Below are positions 26,903 through 34,925 of a stretch of DNA of 64,000 nucleotides, in pieces. A program made the translations under genes and the position numbers. The stretch spans positions 59,176 to 123,175 of the forward strand of contig CAIOGO010000022.1 in the NCBI GenBank assembly GCA_903857865.1, read 5' to 3'. Source of the DNA: an uncultured bacterium. GTDB lineage: Bacteria; Bipolaricaulota; Bipolaricaulia; UBA7950; UBA9294. The notes under the pieces are model-generated. The model was not told where the DNA came from, searched no databases, and saw only the letters and a program-made list of their open reading frames with translations. Numbering within the stretch: position 1 is the stretch's first letter; each line of letters begins with the position of its first letter.

Positions 26903-27730
26903 CTAGGGGAGGGCGCGAATGGGGGCGAATCCCATCTCGAGGACGAGGCGTTGGCCGTCGTCGGAGAGAATCCACATGAGCACATTGAACGCGGGTCCCG
27001 TGGGGAAGCCGTTCGTCACCATGAACAACGGCCGGGCGACGGGGAATGTGCGATCGAGCGCGGTCTGCACCGTGGCTGGAATGCCACCGACGGCGACAGC
27101 CTTCACCGAGTCGTTGAGATACCCGAGGCCCACGTAGCCGATCGCGTTCGGGTTGCCGGCCACTTCGTTGGCTACATCGGCGTTCGATGACGTGTACACG
27201 GCCCCTGTGGTGACGGCCGCGCCTTTGAGGATGAGGTCGCTCCACGAGCCGTACGTGCCGGACGAACTGTCGCGCGAGACGACGAGGATGGGGGCATTCG
27301 TCCCGCCAACCTCGCTCCAGTTCGTGATCTCACCCGCGTAGATCTGTCTCAGTTGTGCTATCGTCAGGTCCGAGACAGGGTTCGATGGATGGACGATCGG
27401 GGAAAGCGCATCGTTCGCGATGTACCACATCATCGGGTGCACGCCTCTCGCGACGGCTGCAGCGTACTCCTCGGCCTTCAGGGCGCGCGACGAGTCGCAG
27501 ATCATGGTCGTGCCGTCGATCAGATTCGTGATCCCGACGGCCGACCCGCCGCCCGAGACTTCGATCTCGTAGATCCCCGCGTACGCCTCGGCCACCGCCT
27601 GCGCGATCGGGAGAACCGTCGTCGAACCGCTCATCGTCACGTCAGCCGCGCTGACCGCAAGGCCGAACGTGAAGAGTCCCGCCACGAGCGTCGCCACCAC
27701 TCCTGTCTGGAACATCCGACGTCTTGCCAT
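26903..27730 (-). CDS. pstS: Phosphate-binding protein PstS
   Basis: 275 aa. A signal peptide (VVATLVAGLFTFGLAVSAADVT) precedes a type II periplasmic-binding fold. Phosphate-binding segments are visible: MSGSTTVLPIAQA near the N-terminus, GGGSAVGITNLIDGTTMICDSSR (in part) and the loop RDSSSGTYGSW at about residue 155. There is no lipobox, so it is a soluble exported protein rather than a lipoprotein. AAAGGCGG precedes the ATG. It delivers phosphate to PstCA. Confidence 0.95.
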   Translation of the reverse strand: MARRRMFQTGVVATLVAGLFTFGLAVSAADVTMSGSTTVLPIAQAVAEAYAGIYEIEVSGGGSAVGITNLIDGTTMICDSSRALKAEEYAAAVARGVHPMMWYIANDALSPIVHPSNPVSDLTIAQLRQIYAGEITNWSEVGGTNAPILVVSRDSSSGTYGSWSDLILKGAAVTTGAVYTSSNADVANEVAGNPNAIGYVGLGYLNDSVKAVAVGGIPATVQTALDRTFPVARPLFMVTNGFPTGPAFNVLMWILSDDGQRLVLEMGFAPIRALP

Positions 27731-27766
27731 GTTGACCGCCTTTCGTAATATGTAGTTGTTGGCGGT

Positions 27767-27795
27767 AGTATATAGATAAGCGACACAATATGCAA
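27767..27795 (-). promoter_or_regulatory. Promoter of pstS
   Basis: On the minus strand, TTGCAT (27795-27790), 17 bp, then TATACT (27772-27767), about 37 bp before the ATG. It has near-consensus geometry and the same CTATATACT 9-mer as the pstC promoter. Confidence 0.7.
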
Positions 27796-27881
27796 ACCGG
27801 CAGTGGAGTGCATATCAGAACGCGGCTTGGGGCCCCAGGCGCAAGGCGTTGCGAGAGACGAGCGCTATACTCAGCAGCGCC

Positions 27882-28322
27882 ATGGCACCGAAAAAGGCGA
27901 CAAGAGGGACAGGATCAACGTTCCTCTTCCTGTGCCGGCACAACGCGGTGCGCTTGCAGATGGCCGAGGTGCTACTTCGCACCCGTTTCCCGGGTCGGTA
28001 CGAGCCGGCAAGCGCGGGGATCGCGCCTTCGGGCATCCATCCGCTGGCGATTGCCGTTCTCGAGGAGATCGGCGTCTCGACTCTTGGTCTACGGCCGAAG
28101 CACGTCGAGGAGTACTTGGGTCGAAGCTTCGATGTGGTGGCAACCGTCTGCGGCCAGGACGAGCCTTCGTGCCCATTCTTCCCTGGAGGCCGTCAGATCC
28201 ATCGTGTGTTCAGCGATCCCAGTTCGGCGTTGGGCACGGACGAAGAACGGCTCGCTGCGTTTCGCAACACCCGCAATGAGATCGATTCCTGGATCGGCGA
28301 TGCGTTCGGAGCGCGCTGCTAG
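27882..28322 (+). CDS. Arsenate reductase-like / low-molecular-weight phosphatase family protein
   Basis: 146 aa. The CX5R phosphate-binding loop is FLCRHNAVRLQMAE (C-R-H-N-A-V-R). Downstream, PSCPFFPGGRQIHRVFSDPS carries a second cysteine as in thioredoxin-coupled ArsC. The loop is divergent from the usual CTGNSCRS, so activity on arsenate or phosphotyrosine is uncertain. It diverges from pstS across 150 bp, which fits arsenate detoxification beside a phosphate importer. A TATACT lies at 27866-27871, only ten bases before the ATG, and there is no ribosome binding site, so the message is probably leaderless. Confidence 0.8.
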   Translation: MAPKKATRGTGSTFLFLCRHNAVRLQMAEVLLRTRFPGRYEPASAGIAPSGIHPLAIAVLEEIGVSTLGLRPKHVEEYLGRSFDVVATVCGQDEPSCPFFPGGRQIHRVFSDPSSALGTDEERLAAFRNTRNEIDSWIGDAFGARC

Positions 28323-28350
28323 GCGCGGCTGCGGCGTGTCGCGACCTTGC

Positions 28351-28578
28351 TTAGGTCGCAGGCGGGGTCACAGCCCCGCGCGCGTTCCAGTTGCGCGCGG
28401 CGTCGGCAATCGCTTCCGGGCCGAGGACGTGCTGATACGTCGACCGCATCTTGGCCGGGCACTTCGTGCAGGAGACGTAGCCGTTGTAGTCGATCTCGTC
28501 AGCCTGTGTGATCGTGGCGGAGCGACACCAACCGCGTGCCTCCCCACCGCAGAACGGACACGGCTTGAGCTTGAACAT
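28351..28578 (-). CDS. Lar-like small zinc-ribbon protein
   Basis: 75 aa, starting MFKLKPCPFCGGEARGW and continuing to VSCTKCPAKM, two CxxC pairs that should bind zinc. The ending EAIADAARNWNAR matches the Lar/restriction-alleviation family, small proteins common in phages and mobile DNA. GGGGAGGGC precedes the ATG. The TAA stop lies in the loop of a hairpin (GCGACC/GGTCGC, 28341-28359) shared with the end of the convergent phosphatase-like gene. The function in this host is unknown. Confidence 0.7.
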   Translation of the reverse strand: MFKLKPCPFCGGEARGWCRSATITQADEIDYNGYVSCTKCPAKMRSTYQHVLGPEAIADAARNWNARGAVTPPAT

Positions 28579-28729
28579 GCGCCCTCCCCGGCACGGTTTG
28601 CCGGAATCATCCTTCATCCGGGAGCATATCGAGAAGCTTCGCGGGACCGCAGGACGCGCTTCCCGCGGGAGTCGGCCACCTGACCTGCCGTAGCTCCAGC
28701 GCAAATCGGGGCTCCCGATCTGCTGTGCA

Positions 28730-28758
28730 TTGACTGCTCGCCGCGGCGCACCTATGCT
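28730..28758 (+). promoter_or_regulatory. Promoter of the PNPOx-like gene
   Basis: TTGACT (28730-28735), 17 bp, TATGCT (28753-28758). A perfect 8-bp inverted repeat GCCACGTC/GACGTGGC follows at 28761-28786, placing it over the transcript start as an operator or 5' hairpin. Confidence 0.65.
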
Positions 28759-28811
28759 CGGCCACGTCGAGCGAGCCCGACGTGGCTAGTGGCTAGAGAA
28801 AGGGTGGAACG

Positions 28812-29249
28812 ATGAGCGCATCGATTGCCGAGGTCCAGAAGGAAGTGTGGAGTCTCTTCAAGCCCAACCAGTGCGTGTATCTTGCGACTGCCGAAGCCGA
28901 CCAACCGCGCGTGCGGCCGGTCACGCTCTTGAACATCGAGCAGAAGTTCTGGATTGCCACGGGAAGGAGGAGCGCGAAGGCCCGTCAGATCCTGCGCAAT
29001 CCGAACGTCGAGTTCTGCCTTCCGCTCACCGAGACGTGCGGCACGGGGTACCTGCGCGTCGCCGGCGTGGCCACCGCGGAGAAGGATCCCGAAACGCGGC
29101 GAAGGATCGGCGAGCAAATCTCGTTCCTGCGCGAGTACTGGTCCGGCCCCGACGATCCGAACGTCATTCTCATTCGGATCACCAGAGTCGAGATCGAGTA
29201 CCTGAAGCCGGGGGAGATGACGGCCGTCACCTTCCTCGTTCAACCCTAG
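28812..29249 (+). CDS. Pyridoxamine 5'-phosphate oxidase-like FMN-binding protein
   Basis: 145 aa, split-barrel flavin-binding fold. It has the typical order: CVYLATAEADQPRVRPVTL (first strands), FWIATGRRSAKARQILRNPNVEFCL (flavin phosphate contacts) and GYLRVAGVATAEKDPE. Such short members are often F420- or FMN-binding reductases rather than true PdxH, so the substrate is open. AAAGGGTGG precedes the ATG. It has its own promoter and is followed by the direct-repeat region. Confidence 0.8.
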   Translation: MSASIAEVQKEVWSLFKPNQCVYLATAEADQPRVRPVTLLNIEQKFWIATGRRSAKARQILRNPNVEFCLPLTETCGTGYLRVAGVATAEKDPETRRRIGEQISFLREYWSGPDDPNVILIRITRVEIEYLKPGEMTAVTFLVQP

Positions 29250-29251
29250 TA

Positions 29252-29425
29252 GGTACGCTCAGCCGATGTGAGGGCGCCGCGTTGCCCGAGAACCGGTCAG
29301 GCCTCTTGGCAGACAGACCGGCATGCACGTTCAGAAGCGGGTAAGAGCCCCGAAGGTACGTGCAGCCAGCGCAAGGGCAACGCGTTGCCCAAGAACCAGT
29401 CAGACCTCTTGGCAGACTGACCGGC
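29252..29425 (+). repeat. Two 71-bp direct repeats, period 103 bp
   Basis: Copies at 29252-29322 and 29355-29425 align without gaps at roughly 80% identity. Each contains GCGTTGCCC(G/A)AGAACC and a hairpin around CCTCTTGGCAGAC (arms CCGGTC/GACCGG in copy 1; GTCAG/CTGAC in copy 2). Copy 2 overlaps the -35 of the molybdenum-hydroxylase operon. They look like a duplicated operator. Confidence 0.75.
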
Positions 29426-29437
29426 GTCTACTATGAT
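29409..29437 (+). promoter_or_regulatory. Promoter of the molybdenum-hydroxylase operon
   Basis: TTGGCA (29409-29414), 17 bp, TATGAT (29432-29437), close to consensus. The -35 lies inside direct-repeat copy 2 and its dyad, so repression by a protein binding the repeat is likely. The first gene starts 89 bp downstream. Confidence 0.7.
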
Positions 29438-29525
29438 AAGTCCGACAGAGCTGATAGACGCGCGATCTCTAGCAGGGTCGCGCGTCGTCACTCCCCCGCG
29501 GGTCGAACGCGGAAAGGAGCCGCTT

Positions 29526-30380
29526 GTGCTCGGACGTTTCGACTACCAGAGACCGTCGACGTTGCCGGAGGCTGGCAGATTGCTTGCCGGGAACGATGGG
29601 CCGGCGGCGGTCCTCGCCGGAGGGACAGATCTTCTCGTCGACATCCGCGGCCGACGCCACGATCCCCGCATCCTCGTGGACATCAAGCGGATCGATGCGC
29701 TGCGGCGCCTTGACGTGGATTCTGCCGGCGCCCTGACGATTGGGGCGGCGGTCCCTTTGAATGAGATCATCGAGCGCGCGGCCATCCGACGGACACTCCC
29801 GGGCCTCGTGCAGGCGGCCGAGTCGATCGCAACGTATCAGCTTCGGAATCGCGCCACGGCCGTCGGCAACCTGTGCAACGCCTCGCCGGCCGCCGACATG
29901 GCGCCCATCCTCCTCGCGCTTGGAGCAGATCTCATGGCCTGGAGTCCACACGGCGAGAGGACGATGCCCCTCTCAAGTCTCTTCGTGGGTGTGAAGAAAA
30001 CATGCCTCGCGGCGGACGAGATCGCGACGGAGCTCCGTATTCTCGCGCCCGAGCCTGGCCTGCGGTCGGGATTCCTCAAGCAGCAGCGACTGCGTGGGCA
30101 CGACCTCGCGGTCTCGAGCGCCGCGGGGACGTACGCGCCGTCGACTGGGGTCCTGCGCCTGGCCGTCGGAAGTTGCGCCCCGACGCCGCTCCTCCTGGAG
30201 CCGATTGAGGTTGGGCGTTCGTCGAAGGCGGTCGTTGAGGAGAAGGCCGTGCGGGCGGTTCAGGCGGCCATGCGGCCGATTAGCGACACCCGCGCGTCGG
30301 CCGACTACCGGCGGGCGGTGCTCCCGGTCCTCGTGAAGCGCCTCGTTGCCGACCTGCTTGCGGAAGGAGGCGCGCCATAG
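29526..30380 (+). CDS. Molybdenum hydroxylase FAD-binding subunit (CoxM/XdhB-like)
   Basis: 284 aa. FAD-binding motifs of the CO dehydrogenase/xanthine dehydrogenase medium subunit are present: VLAGGTDLLVDIRG (about residues 34-47), then TYQLRNRATAVGNLCNASPAADMAP (pyrophosphate and isoalloxazine contacts, in part). I chose the GTG at 29526, preceded by AAAGGAG; an upstream ATG at 29433 overlaps the promoter -10. It passes electrons from the 2Fe-2S subunit to an acceptor such as NAD or quinone. First gene of a five-gene string. Confidence 0.9.
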   Translation: MLGRFDYQRPSTLPEAGRLLAGNDGPAAVLAGGTDLLVDIRGRRHDPRILVDIKRIDALRRLDVDSAGALTIGAAVPLNEIIERAAIRRTLPGLVQAAESIATYQLRNRATAVGNLCNASPAADMAPILLALGADLMAWSPHGERTMPLSSLFVGVKKTCLAADEIATELRILAPEPGLRSGFLKQQRLRGHDLAVSSAAGTYAPSTGVLRLAVGSCAPTPLLLEPIEVGRSSKAVVEEKAVRAVQAAMRPISDTRASADYRRAVLPVLVKRLVADLLAEGGAP

Positions 30381-30397
30381 ACCACACGATCCGCGTC

Positions 30398-30982
30398 ATG
30401 GTCAACGGTCACATGGAGACGGCGTCCGTGCCGTCAGGGCTGACGCTGCTCGAGTTCCTCCGCGATCGCCTCTACCTCACGGGGACGAAGGAGGGCTGCG
30501 GCATCGGCGAGTGCGGCGCATGCACCGTGCTGCTCGACGAGAAGCCGGTCACGGCATGCCTCGTCCTCGCCGTGGAGGCTGACGGGTGCACCGTCGAGAC
30601 GGTCGAGGGCGAGGCGGCGGACGGCCAACTCTCCGTCCTGCAGCGCGCGTTCGTCGAGACCGGCGCGGTGCAGTGCGGCTTCTGCACGCCGGGGATGATC
30701 ATGTCGGCCCGCGGCCTCCTGCGCCGAGACCCGAACCCGAGCGACAACGAGATCGTCGAAGCGATGGCCGGCAACCTCTGTCGCTGCACGGGCTACGCGG
30801 CCATTCTCGAGGCCGTACGGCTTGCCGCGGTCGCGGTCGCGGCCCAGCGTGCGGCTGGACCGCTTACGGGAGAAACCGTAGGGTCCCAGCCTGCGGCTGA
30901 GACCCTTATGGGAGAAACCGGCACGGAACGCCGCCGGTTTCTCCGAGGCGCGGAATCGACTCGGAAGGATGGTCGGCGATGA
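30398..30982 (+). CDS. Molybdenum hydroxylase 2Fe-2S subunit (CoxS/XdhC-like)
   Basis: 194 aa from the first ATG. Ferredoxin-type ligands are GCGIGECGACTVLLD and a later C; the second cluster is QCGFCTPGM with GNLCRCTGY. Family proteins normally have a few more residues before VMVNG. In this frame DHTIRV lies directly upstream, following an ATA codon at 30377 with GGAAGGAGG six bases before it, so a non-canonical ATA start, or a base change from ATG, is likely. The last 45 residues are a tail encoded by hairpin repeats, with GPLTGETVG and TLMGETG. It is the electron relay between the Mo site and FAD. Confidence 0.88.
   Translation: MVNGHMETASVPSGLTLLEFLRDRLYLTGTKEGCGIGECGACTVLLDEKPVTACLVLAVEADGCTVETVEGEAADGQLSVLQRAFVETGAVQCGFCTPGMIMSARGLLRRDPNPSDNEIVEAMAGNLCRCTGYAAILEAVRLAAVAVAAQRAAGPLTGETVGSQPAAETLMGETGTERRRFLRGAESTRKDGRR
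30841..30944. repeat. Hairpin repeats inside the 3' end of the 2Fe-2S subunit gene
   Basis: Three hairpins in tandem lie in coding DNA: GCCCAGC/GGCTGG-type arms near 30842-30860, a bipartite stem AGGGTC..GACCCT around 30880-30906, and a perfect 11-bp stem GGAGAAACCGG (30911-30921 with 30934-30944). GGGAGAAACCG also occurs at 30868. They encode an extra C-terminal tail and keep the frame open. Confidence 0.7.
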
Positions 30983-33324
30983 CCCGCGAGCTTCGAGTCG
31001 TCGGAACGTCCGTGCTGCGGGATGATGCGATCGACAAAGTCACCGGCGCCGCGCGCTACACGACCGACCTCGCGTTCCCGGGCATGCTGCATGCGGCCAT
31101 CCTCACCTCGCCTCACGCCTCGGCCCGCATCGTGCATGTCGACCTTGAGGCGGCGCGCGCCGTGCCCGGCGTCCGAGCTGTGCTCGCTGGAAGCGACCTC
31201 GATGTTCGCCTCGGCCTCTACCTCCGCGACAAGCGGATCCTTGCCCGCGACGTCGTCCGCTATCAGGGCGAGCCGGTGGCCGCCGTGGCCGCCGACACGC
31301 TCGACGCTGCCCGCGAGGCCTGCCGTCGCATCCGCGTCGAGTACGACGAGCTTCCGGCCGTGTTCGACCCGCGTGACGCGATGGCGGCGGACGCGCCGCT
31401 CGTCCACCCCGATCTCGCGAGCTACGACCACATGCGCGGCGTCTTCTTCCCGAAGCCGGGAACGAACGTCGCCCACCACCAGAAGATCCGCAAGGGCGAC
31501 GTCCGAGCGTCTCTCGCCGCGGCCGACGTCCGCATCGAAGCTTCGTTCTACAATCCGCCGGTGCAGCATGTGCCGATGGAGACACACGCGTCCATCGCGC
31601 AGGCGTTGCCGGAGAGTCGCGTCGAGATCTGGACGTCGAGCCAGTCGCCCTACACCGTGCGTCACCTCCTGAGTGCCTGCCTCGGCCTGCCGCACGCGGC
31701 CATTCGGGTCCACGTGCCCTACGTCGGCGGCGGGTTCGGTGGCAAGGCCGGCCTCGGCCTCGAGCCGCTTGCCACGGTCCTGTCGAGGGCGGCCGGAGGG
31801 CGTCCCGTCCTTGTCACCGCGACGCGCGAGCAGGAATTCAACACGACCCCCTCGCGGCAGGGGCTGCACTCGACGATCAAGATCGGCGCGACGCGCGACG
31901 GCCGGATCACGGCGCTCGAAGCAACCTACGTCTGGGACGCCGGCGCCTACGCCGACTACGGCGTCAACGTCGGCCGAGCCGCCGCTTACTCCGGCGCCGG
32001 GCCGTACGCCATCGACCACTGCTCGATTGACTCCTATGTCGTCTACACGAACAAGGTCTACGGCACAGCCTATCGCGGCTTCGGGCACCTCGAGGTCCTG
32101 TGGGGCATCGAGCGCGCGATGGATCAGATGGCGCGAAAGCTCGGCCTCGACCCGGCCGAGTTCCGTCGCCGCAATCTCCTCAAGGAAGGGGCCACGACGA
32201 TCACCGGCGAGCTCTTCACTGCTGGGCACGGCAAGCCGGTCGAGTGCCTCGATGCCGTCGCCAAGGCCATTGACTGGGGCCGACCGTCCGGCGCACCCAG
32301 TGCTCCGCACAAGGTGCGCGGCAAAGGGATTGCCATGTTGCACAAGGCGCCGGCCATGCCGACGTACACGTCGTGCGCCGCGGTCATCAAGCTTGACGAA
32401 GACGGCGCCGCCGACGTGCTCGTGTCCGGCGTCGACTACGGCCAGGGAACCTACACGGTGCTTCGACAGATAGCAGCCGAGGAGCTCGGCCTACCCATCG
32501 GCAAGGTTCACCTCACCTGGGACTGCGACACCGCGCTCACGCCCTACGACTGGCAGACCGTGGCCAGCCGCTTCTCCTACATGGGCGGGAACGCCGTGAT
32601 CGAGGCTGCCGCCGATTGCCTAAGGCAACTCACAGCCGTTGCGGCGCAGGCTCTCGGCGTCGCCCCCGAGACAATCGTCTGTCAGGACGAGGTGGCCTTC
32701 CCGGCCGCCGAGCCCGACCGCGCGATTTCCTACAAGGACCTCGCGCTTGGCTACACATTCCCGAACGGGAACGCCATCGGCGGGCCGATCATCGGCCACG
32801 GGCGGTTCATCGCCACCGGACTGACGCACCTTGACCCTGAGACCGGGCAAGGCCGACCGGCACAGTTCTGGACCTACGGCGCCCACGCGGTCGAGATCGA
32901 GGTCGACACGGAAACGGGCGAGATCGAGATCCTGCATATTGCGACCGCCGTCGACGCGGGCAAGGTGCTGAACCCGCTCTCGTGCACCGGCCAGGTCATC
33001 GGCGGCGTCGTGCAGGGCCTCGGCTCGACACTCCTCGAGGGCTTCCAGTTCGACGACAAGGGACGGCTCCTCAACCCGAGCTTCGTCGACTACAAGATCC
33101 CGACCGCCAAGGACCTGCCGCGCCGGATGACGCCGATCTTCCTCGAGAACCCGCAGTCCGGCGGACCGTACGGCGCCCGCGGGGTCGCCGAGCACCCGAT
33201 GATCTCCGTGCCGTCCGCTATCGGCAACGCGCTCGCCGACGCGCTTGGGATCGACTACACCGTCCTCCCGCTCTCGCCCGAACGGGTGCTCCTGGGCATT
33301 CAGAAGAGGGAGAAGACGCCGTGA
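30979..33324 (+). CDS. Molybdenum hydroxylase catalytic subunit (xanthine dehydrogenase family)
   Basis: 781 aa. It holds the molybdopterin cofactor. Family signatures are VTGAARYTTDLAFPGMLHAAIL at the N-terminus (in part), VRYQGEPVAAVAAD, the Mo-cofactor glycines in YVGGGFGGKAG (about residue 250), YGTAYRGFGHLEVLWGIERAMD, and the catalytic glutamate in GARGVAEHPMISV near the C-terminus. It lacks the AYRG-CSFR loop of CO dehydrogenase, so a purine- or N-heterocycle-type hydroxylase is more likely. It starts with ATGA overlap and ends in a GTGA overlap with fdrA, tying it to FdrA and DUF1116. Substrate inferred only from context. Confidence 0.9.
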   Translation: MTRELRVVGTSVLRDDAIDKVTGAARYTTDLAFPGMLHAAILTSPHASARIVHVDLEAARAVPGVRAVLAGSDLDVRLGLYLRDKRILARDVVRYQGEPVAAVAADTLDAAREACRRIRVEYDELPAVFDPRDAMAADAPLVHPDLASYDHMRGVFFPKPGTNVAHHQKIRKGDVRASLAAADVRIEASFYNPPVQHVPMETHASIAQALPESRVEIWTSSQSPYTVRHLLSACLGLPHAAIRVHVPYVGGGFGGKAGLGLEPLATVLSRAAGGRPVLVTATREQEFNTTPSRQGLHSTIKIGATRDGRITALEATYVWDAGAYADYGVNVGRAAAYSGAGPYAIDHCSIDSYVVYTNKVYGTAYRGFGHLEVLWGIERAMDQMARKLGLDPAEFRRRNLLKEGATTITGELFTAGHGKPVECLDAVAKAIDWGRPSGAPSAPHKVRGKGIAMLHKAPAMPTYTSCAAVIKLDEDGAADVLVSGVDYGQGTYTVLRQIAAEELGLPIGKVHLTWDCDTALTPYDWQTVASRFSYMGGNAVIEAAADCLRQLTAVAAQALGVAPETIVCQDEVAFPAAEPDRAISYKDLALGYTFPNGNAIGGPIIGHGRFIATGLTHLDPETGQGRPAQFWTYGAHAVEIEVDTETGEIEILHIATAVDAGKVLNPLSCTGQVIGGVVQGLGSTLLEGFQFDDKGRLLNPSFVDYKIPTAKDLPRRMTPIFLENPQSGGPYGARGVAEHPMISVPSAIGNALADALGIDYTVLPLSPERVLLGIQKREKTP

Positions 33325-34925
33325 ACGAGATCCTGGTCGAGCGCGGCCGTTACTTTGACTCCGTCTTCCTCATGCGCATCAGCCGAGAGCTGGAGGCGAT
33401 TCCCGGAGTCCGCCGCGCGGTCGTCGCCATGGGAACGCCGGCCAATCTTGCCGCCCTGGAGAGCGTCGGATTCAAGCTCACGGCCGAGGCCGTCGGCCCG
33501 CGGGCCGGCCCCTCGCCAGGAGACGCCTCCGCAGGGACGTCTCCCCTAGCCGGCCCGCAGGCCGGCCTCCGAGCCGACGATCTCGTGACCGCTCTCGACG
33601 CCGAGAGTCCCGACGCGTTCGAGGCAGCGAAGCGGAGGCTCGTCGAGCTTCTCGCGGCGGGCACCGAGGAAAGCGAGAAGACCGAGGATCGTCCGACGAC
33701 GCTCGACGAAGCGCTCGCCATCGATGCAACGGCCAACCTCGCCTTGATCTCGGTTCCCGGCGCGTACGCGGCCGCCGAGGCGCGGCACGCGCTGCGCCGC
33801 GGCCTCCACGTGATGCTCTTCTCTGACAACGTGACCGTCGAGGACGAGATCGCGCTGAAGGATGAGGCCGCAGCCCGAGGCCTCCTCGTGATGGGCCCCG
33901 ACTGTGGCACCGCGATCCTCAACGGCGTGCCGCTCGGATTTGCCAACGTCGTGCGCCGTGGCGCCATCGGCCTCGTCGGGGCGTCGGGCACCGGGATTCA
34001 GGAAGTGTCCTCTCTCATCGACCGGTTGGGCGGCGGGATCTCCCAGGCCATCGGTATGGGAGGCAGGGACCTCTCAGAACGGGTTGGCGCCCGATCCACG
34101 CTCGCGGCCATCGGCCTTCTGGCCTCTGACCCAGCGACCGCGATCCTCGTAGTCGTCTCCAAAGCGCCTGCCAAGGCGGTGGCCGACCGCGTGATCGCTC
34201 GGCTGCGCGAAGCCGGGAAGCCGGCCGTCGTGCAGTTCGTCGGGGCAGCAACCCGCACAGCCGAAGGCGCGATCACTTTCGCCGACACGCTGGACGCCGC
34301 CGCGCGCGCCGCCTGCCGACTTGCCGGCGTCGAGGTTCCGGTGGAAGCGACGCTCCTGAATCTTCCGCGGGCTCACTTCCAGCCTGAGCTGAAGCGGGGG
34401 CTGCGCCCCCTGCGGGGCCTCTTCTGCGGCGGCACGCTTGCGCAGGAGGCGTGGGTTGTCCTGCACCAGGGCGGGCTCGAGGTGCGATCGAACGTCGCCG
34501 TCGACCCCGCGCTGAAGGTGAAGCCTGGAGCCAAAGTCCGCGGCCACGTCATCTGGGACCTTGGCGACGACGCGTTCACCGTCGGCCGACCCCACCCGAT
34601 GATCGAACCTGCGCTGCGCGATGACCTTGTTGCGGCCGCGCTCGGCGATCCCGGCGTGGCCGTCGTCCTCGTCGACTGCGTCCTCGGCTACGGAGCACAC
34701 CGCGACCCCGCCGGAAGCCTTGGCGCGGCCGTGGTCAACGGAAAGGTGGCGGGAACGCAGAGCGTCGTGATTGCCTCGATCACCGGCACGGAGCGCGATC
34801 CGCAGGGCTACCGCGAGCAACGCCGCACGCTCGAAGCGGCCGGAATCCTCGTCCTTGACAGCAACGCACTCGCTGCGAGATTGGCTCTGGACCTCGTGAG
34901 GCGTGCCGGAGGAGGTGGCGCATGA
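33321..34925 (+). CDS. fdrA: FdrA / AllF-like acyl-CoA synthetase-fold protein
   Basis: 534 aa. It resembles FdrA, a succinyl-CoA-synthetase-like protein that in E. coli works with YlbE (AllG) and YlbF (AllH) as an oxamate carbamoyltransferase in allantoin breakdown. Visible landmarks are VERGRYFDSVFLMRIS, LMGPDCGTAILNG-like VMGPDCGTAILNG, GASGTGIQEVSSLIDRLGGGISQAIGMGGRDLS (in part) and FCGGTLAQEA. The GTG at 33321 overlaps the upstream stop. Residues about 59-84 (GPRAGPSPGDASAG and beyond) come from an inserted hairpin element and are unlikely to belong to the ancestral protein. The AllH partner and a carbamate kinase are not seen in the window. Confidence 0.82.
   Translation: MNEILVERGRYFDSVFLMRISRELEAIPGVRRAVVAMGTPANLAALESVGFKLTAEAVGPRAGPSPGDASAGTSPLAGPQAGLRADDLVTALDAESPDAFEAAKRRLVELLAAGTEESEKTEDRPTTLDEALAIDATANLALISVPGAYAAAEARHALRRGLHVMLFSDNVTVEDEIALKDEAAARGLLVMGPDCGTAILNGVPLGFANVVRRGAIGLVGASGTGIQEVSSLIDRLGGGISQAIGMGGRDLSERVGARSTLAAIGLLASDPATAILVVVSKAPAKAVADRVIARLREAGKPAVVQFVGAATRTAEGAITFADTLDAAARAACRLAGVEVPVEATLLNLPRAHFQPELKRGLRPLRGLFCGGTLAQEAWVVLHQGGLEVRSNVAVDPALKVKPGAKVRGHVIWDLGDDAFTVGRPHPMIEPALRDDLVAAALGDPGVAVVLVDCVLGYGAHRDPAGSLGAAVVNGKVAGTQSVVIASITGTERDPQGYREQRRTLEAAGILVLDSNALAARLALDLVRRAGGGGA
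33495..33569. repeat. Nested hairpin element inserted in frame in fdrA
   Basis: Outer arms GCGGGCCGG (33500-33508) and CCGGCCCGC (33550-33558) enclose an inner stem GGAGACG/CGTCTCC (33519-33525 with 33538-33544). On the other strand it reads GGCTAGGGGAGACG, the same lead-in as the intergenic hairpins. It is a Gly/Ala/Pro-rich insertion in the protein. Confidence 0.65.

Noticed and set aside
29252-29425. Integron attC sites
   Set aside because: The repeats contain dyads, but the paired core sites RYYYAAC and GTTRRRY are not both present, there is no integrase and no cassette between them.
30793-32343. 516-codon minus-strand frame opposite the molybdenum hydroxylase
   Set aside because: No ribosome site and an Arg/Val/Asp-rich translation without any family motif; a shadow of the real gene.
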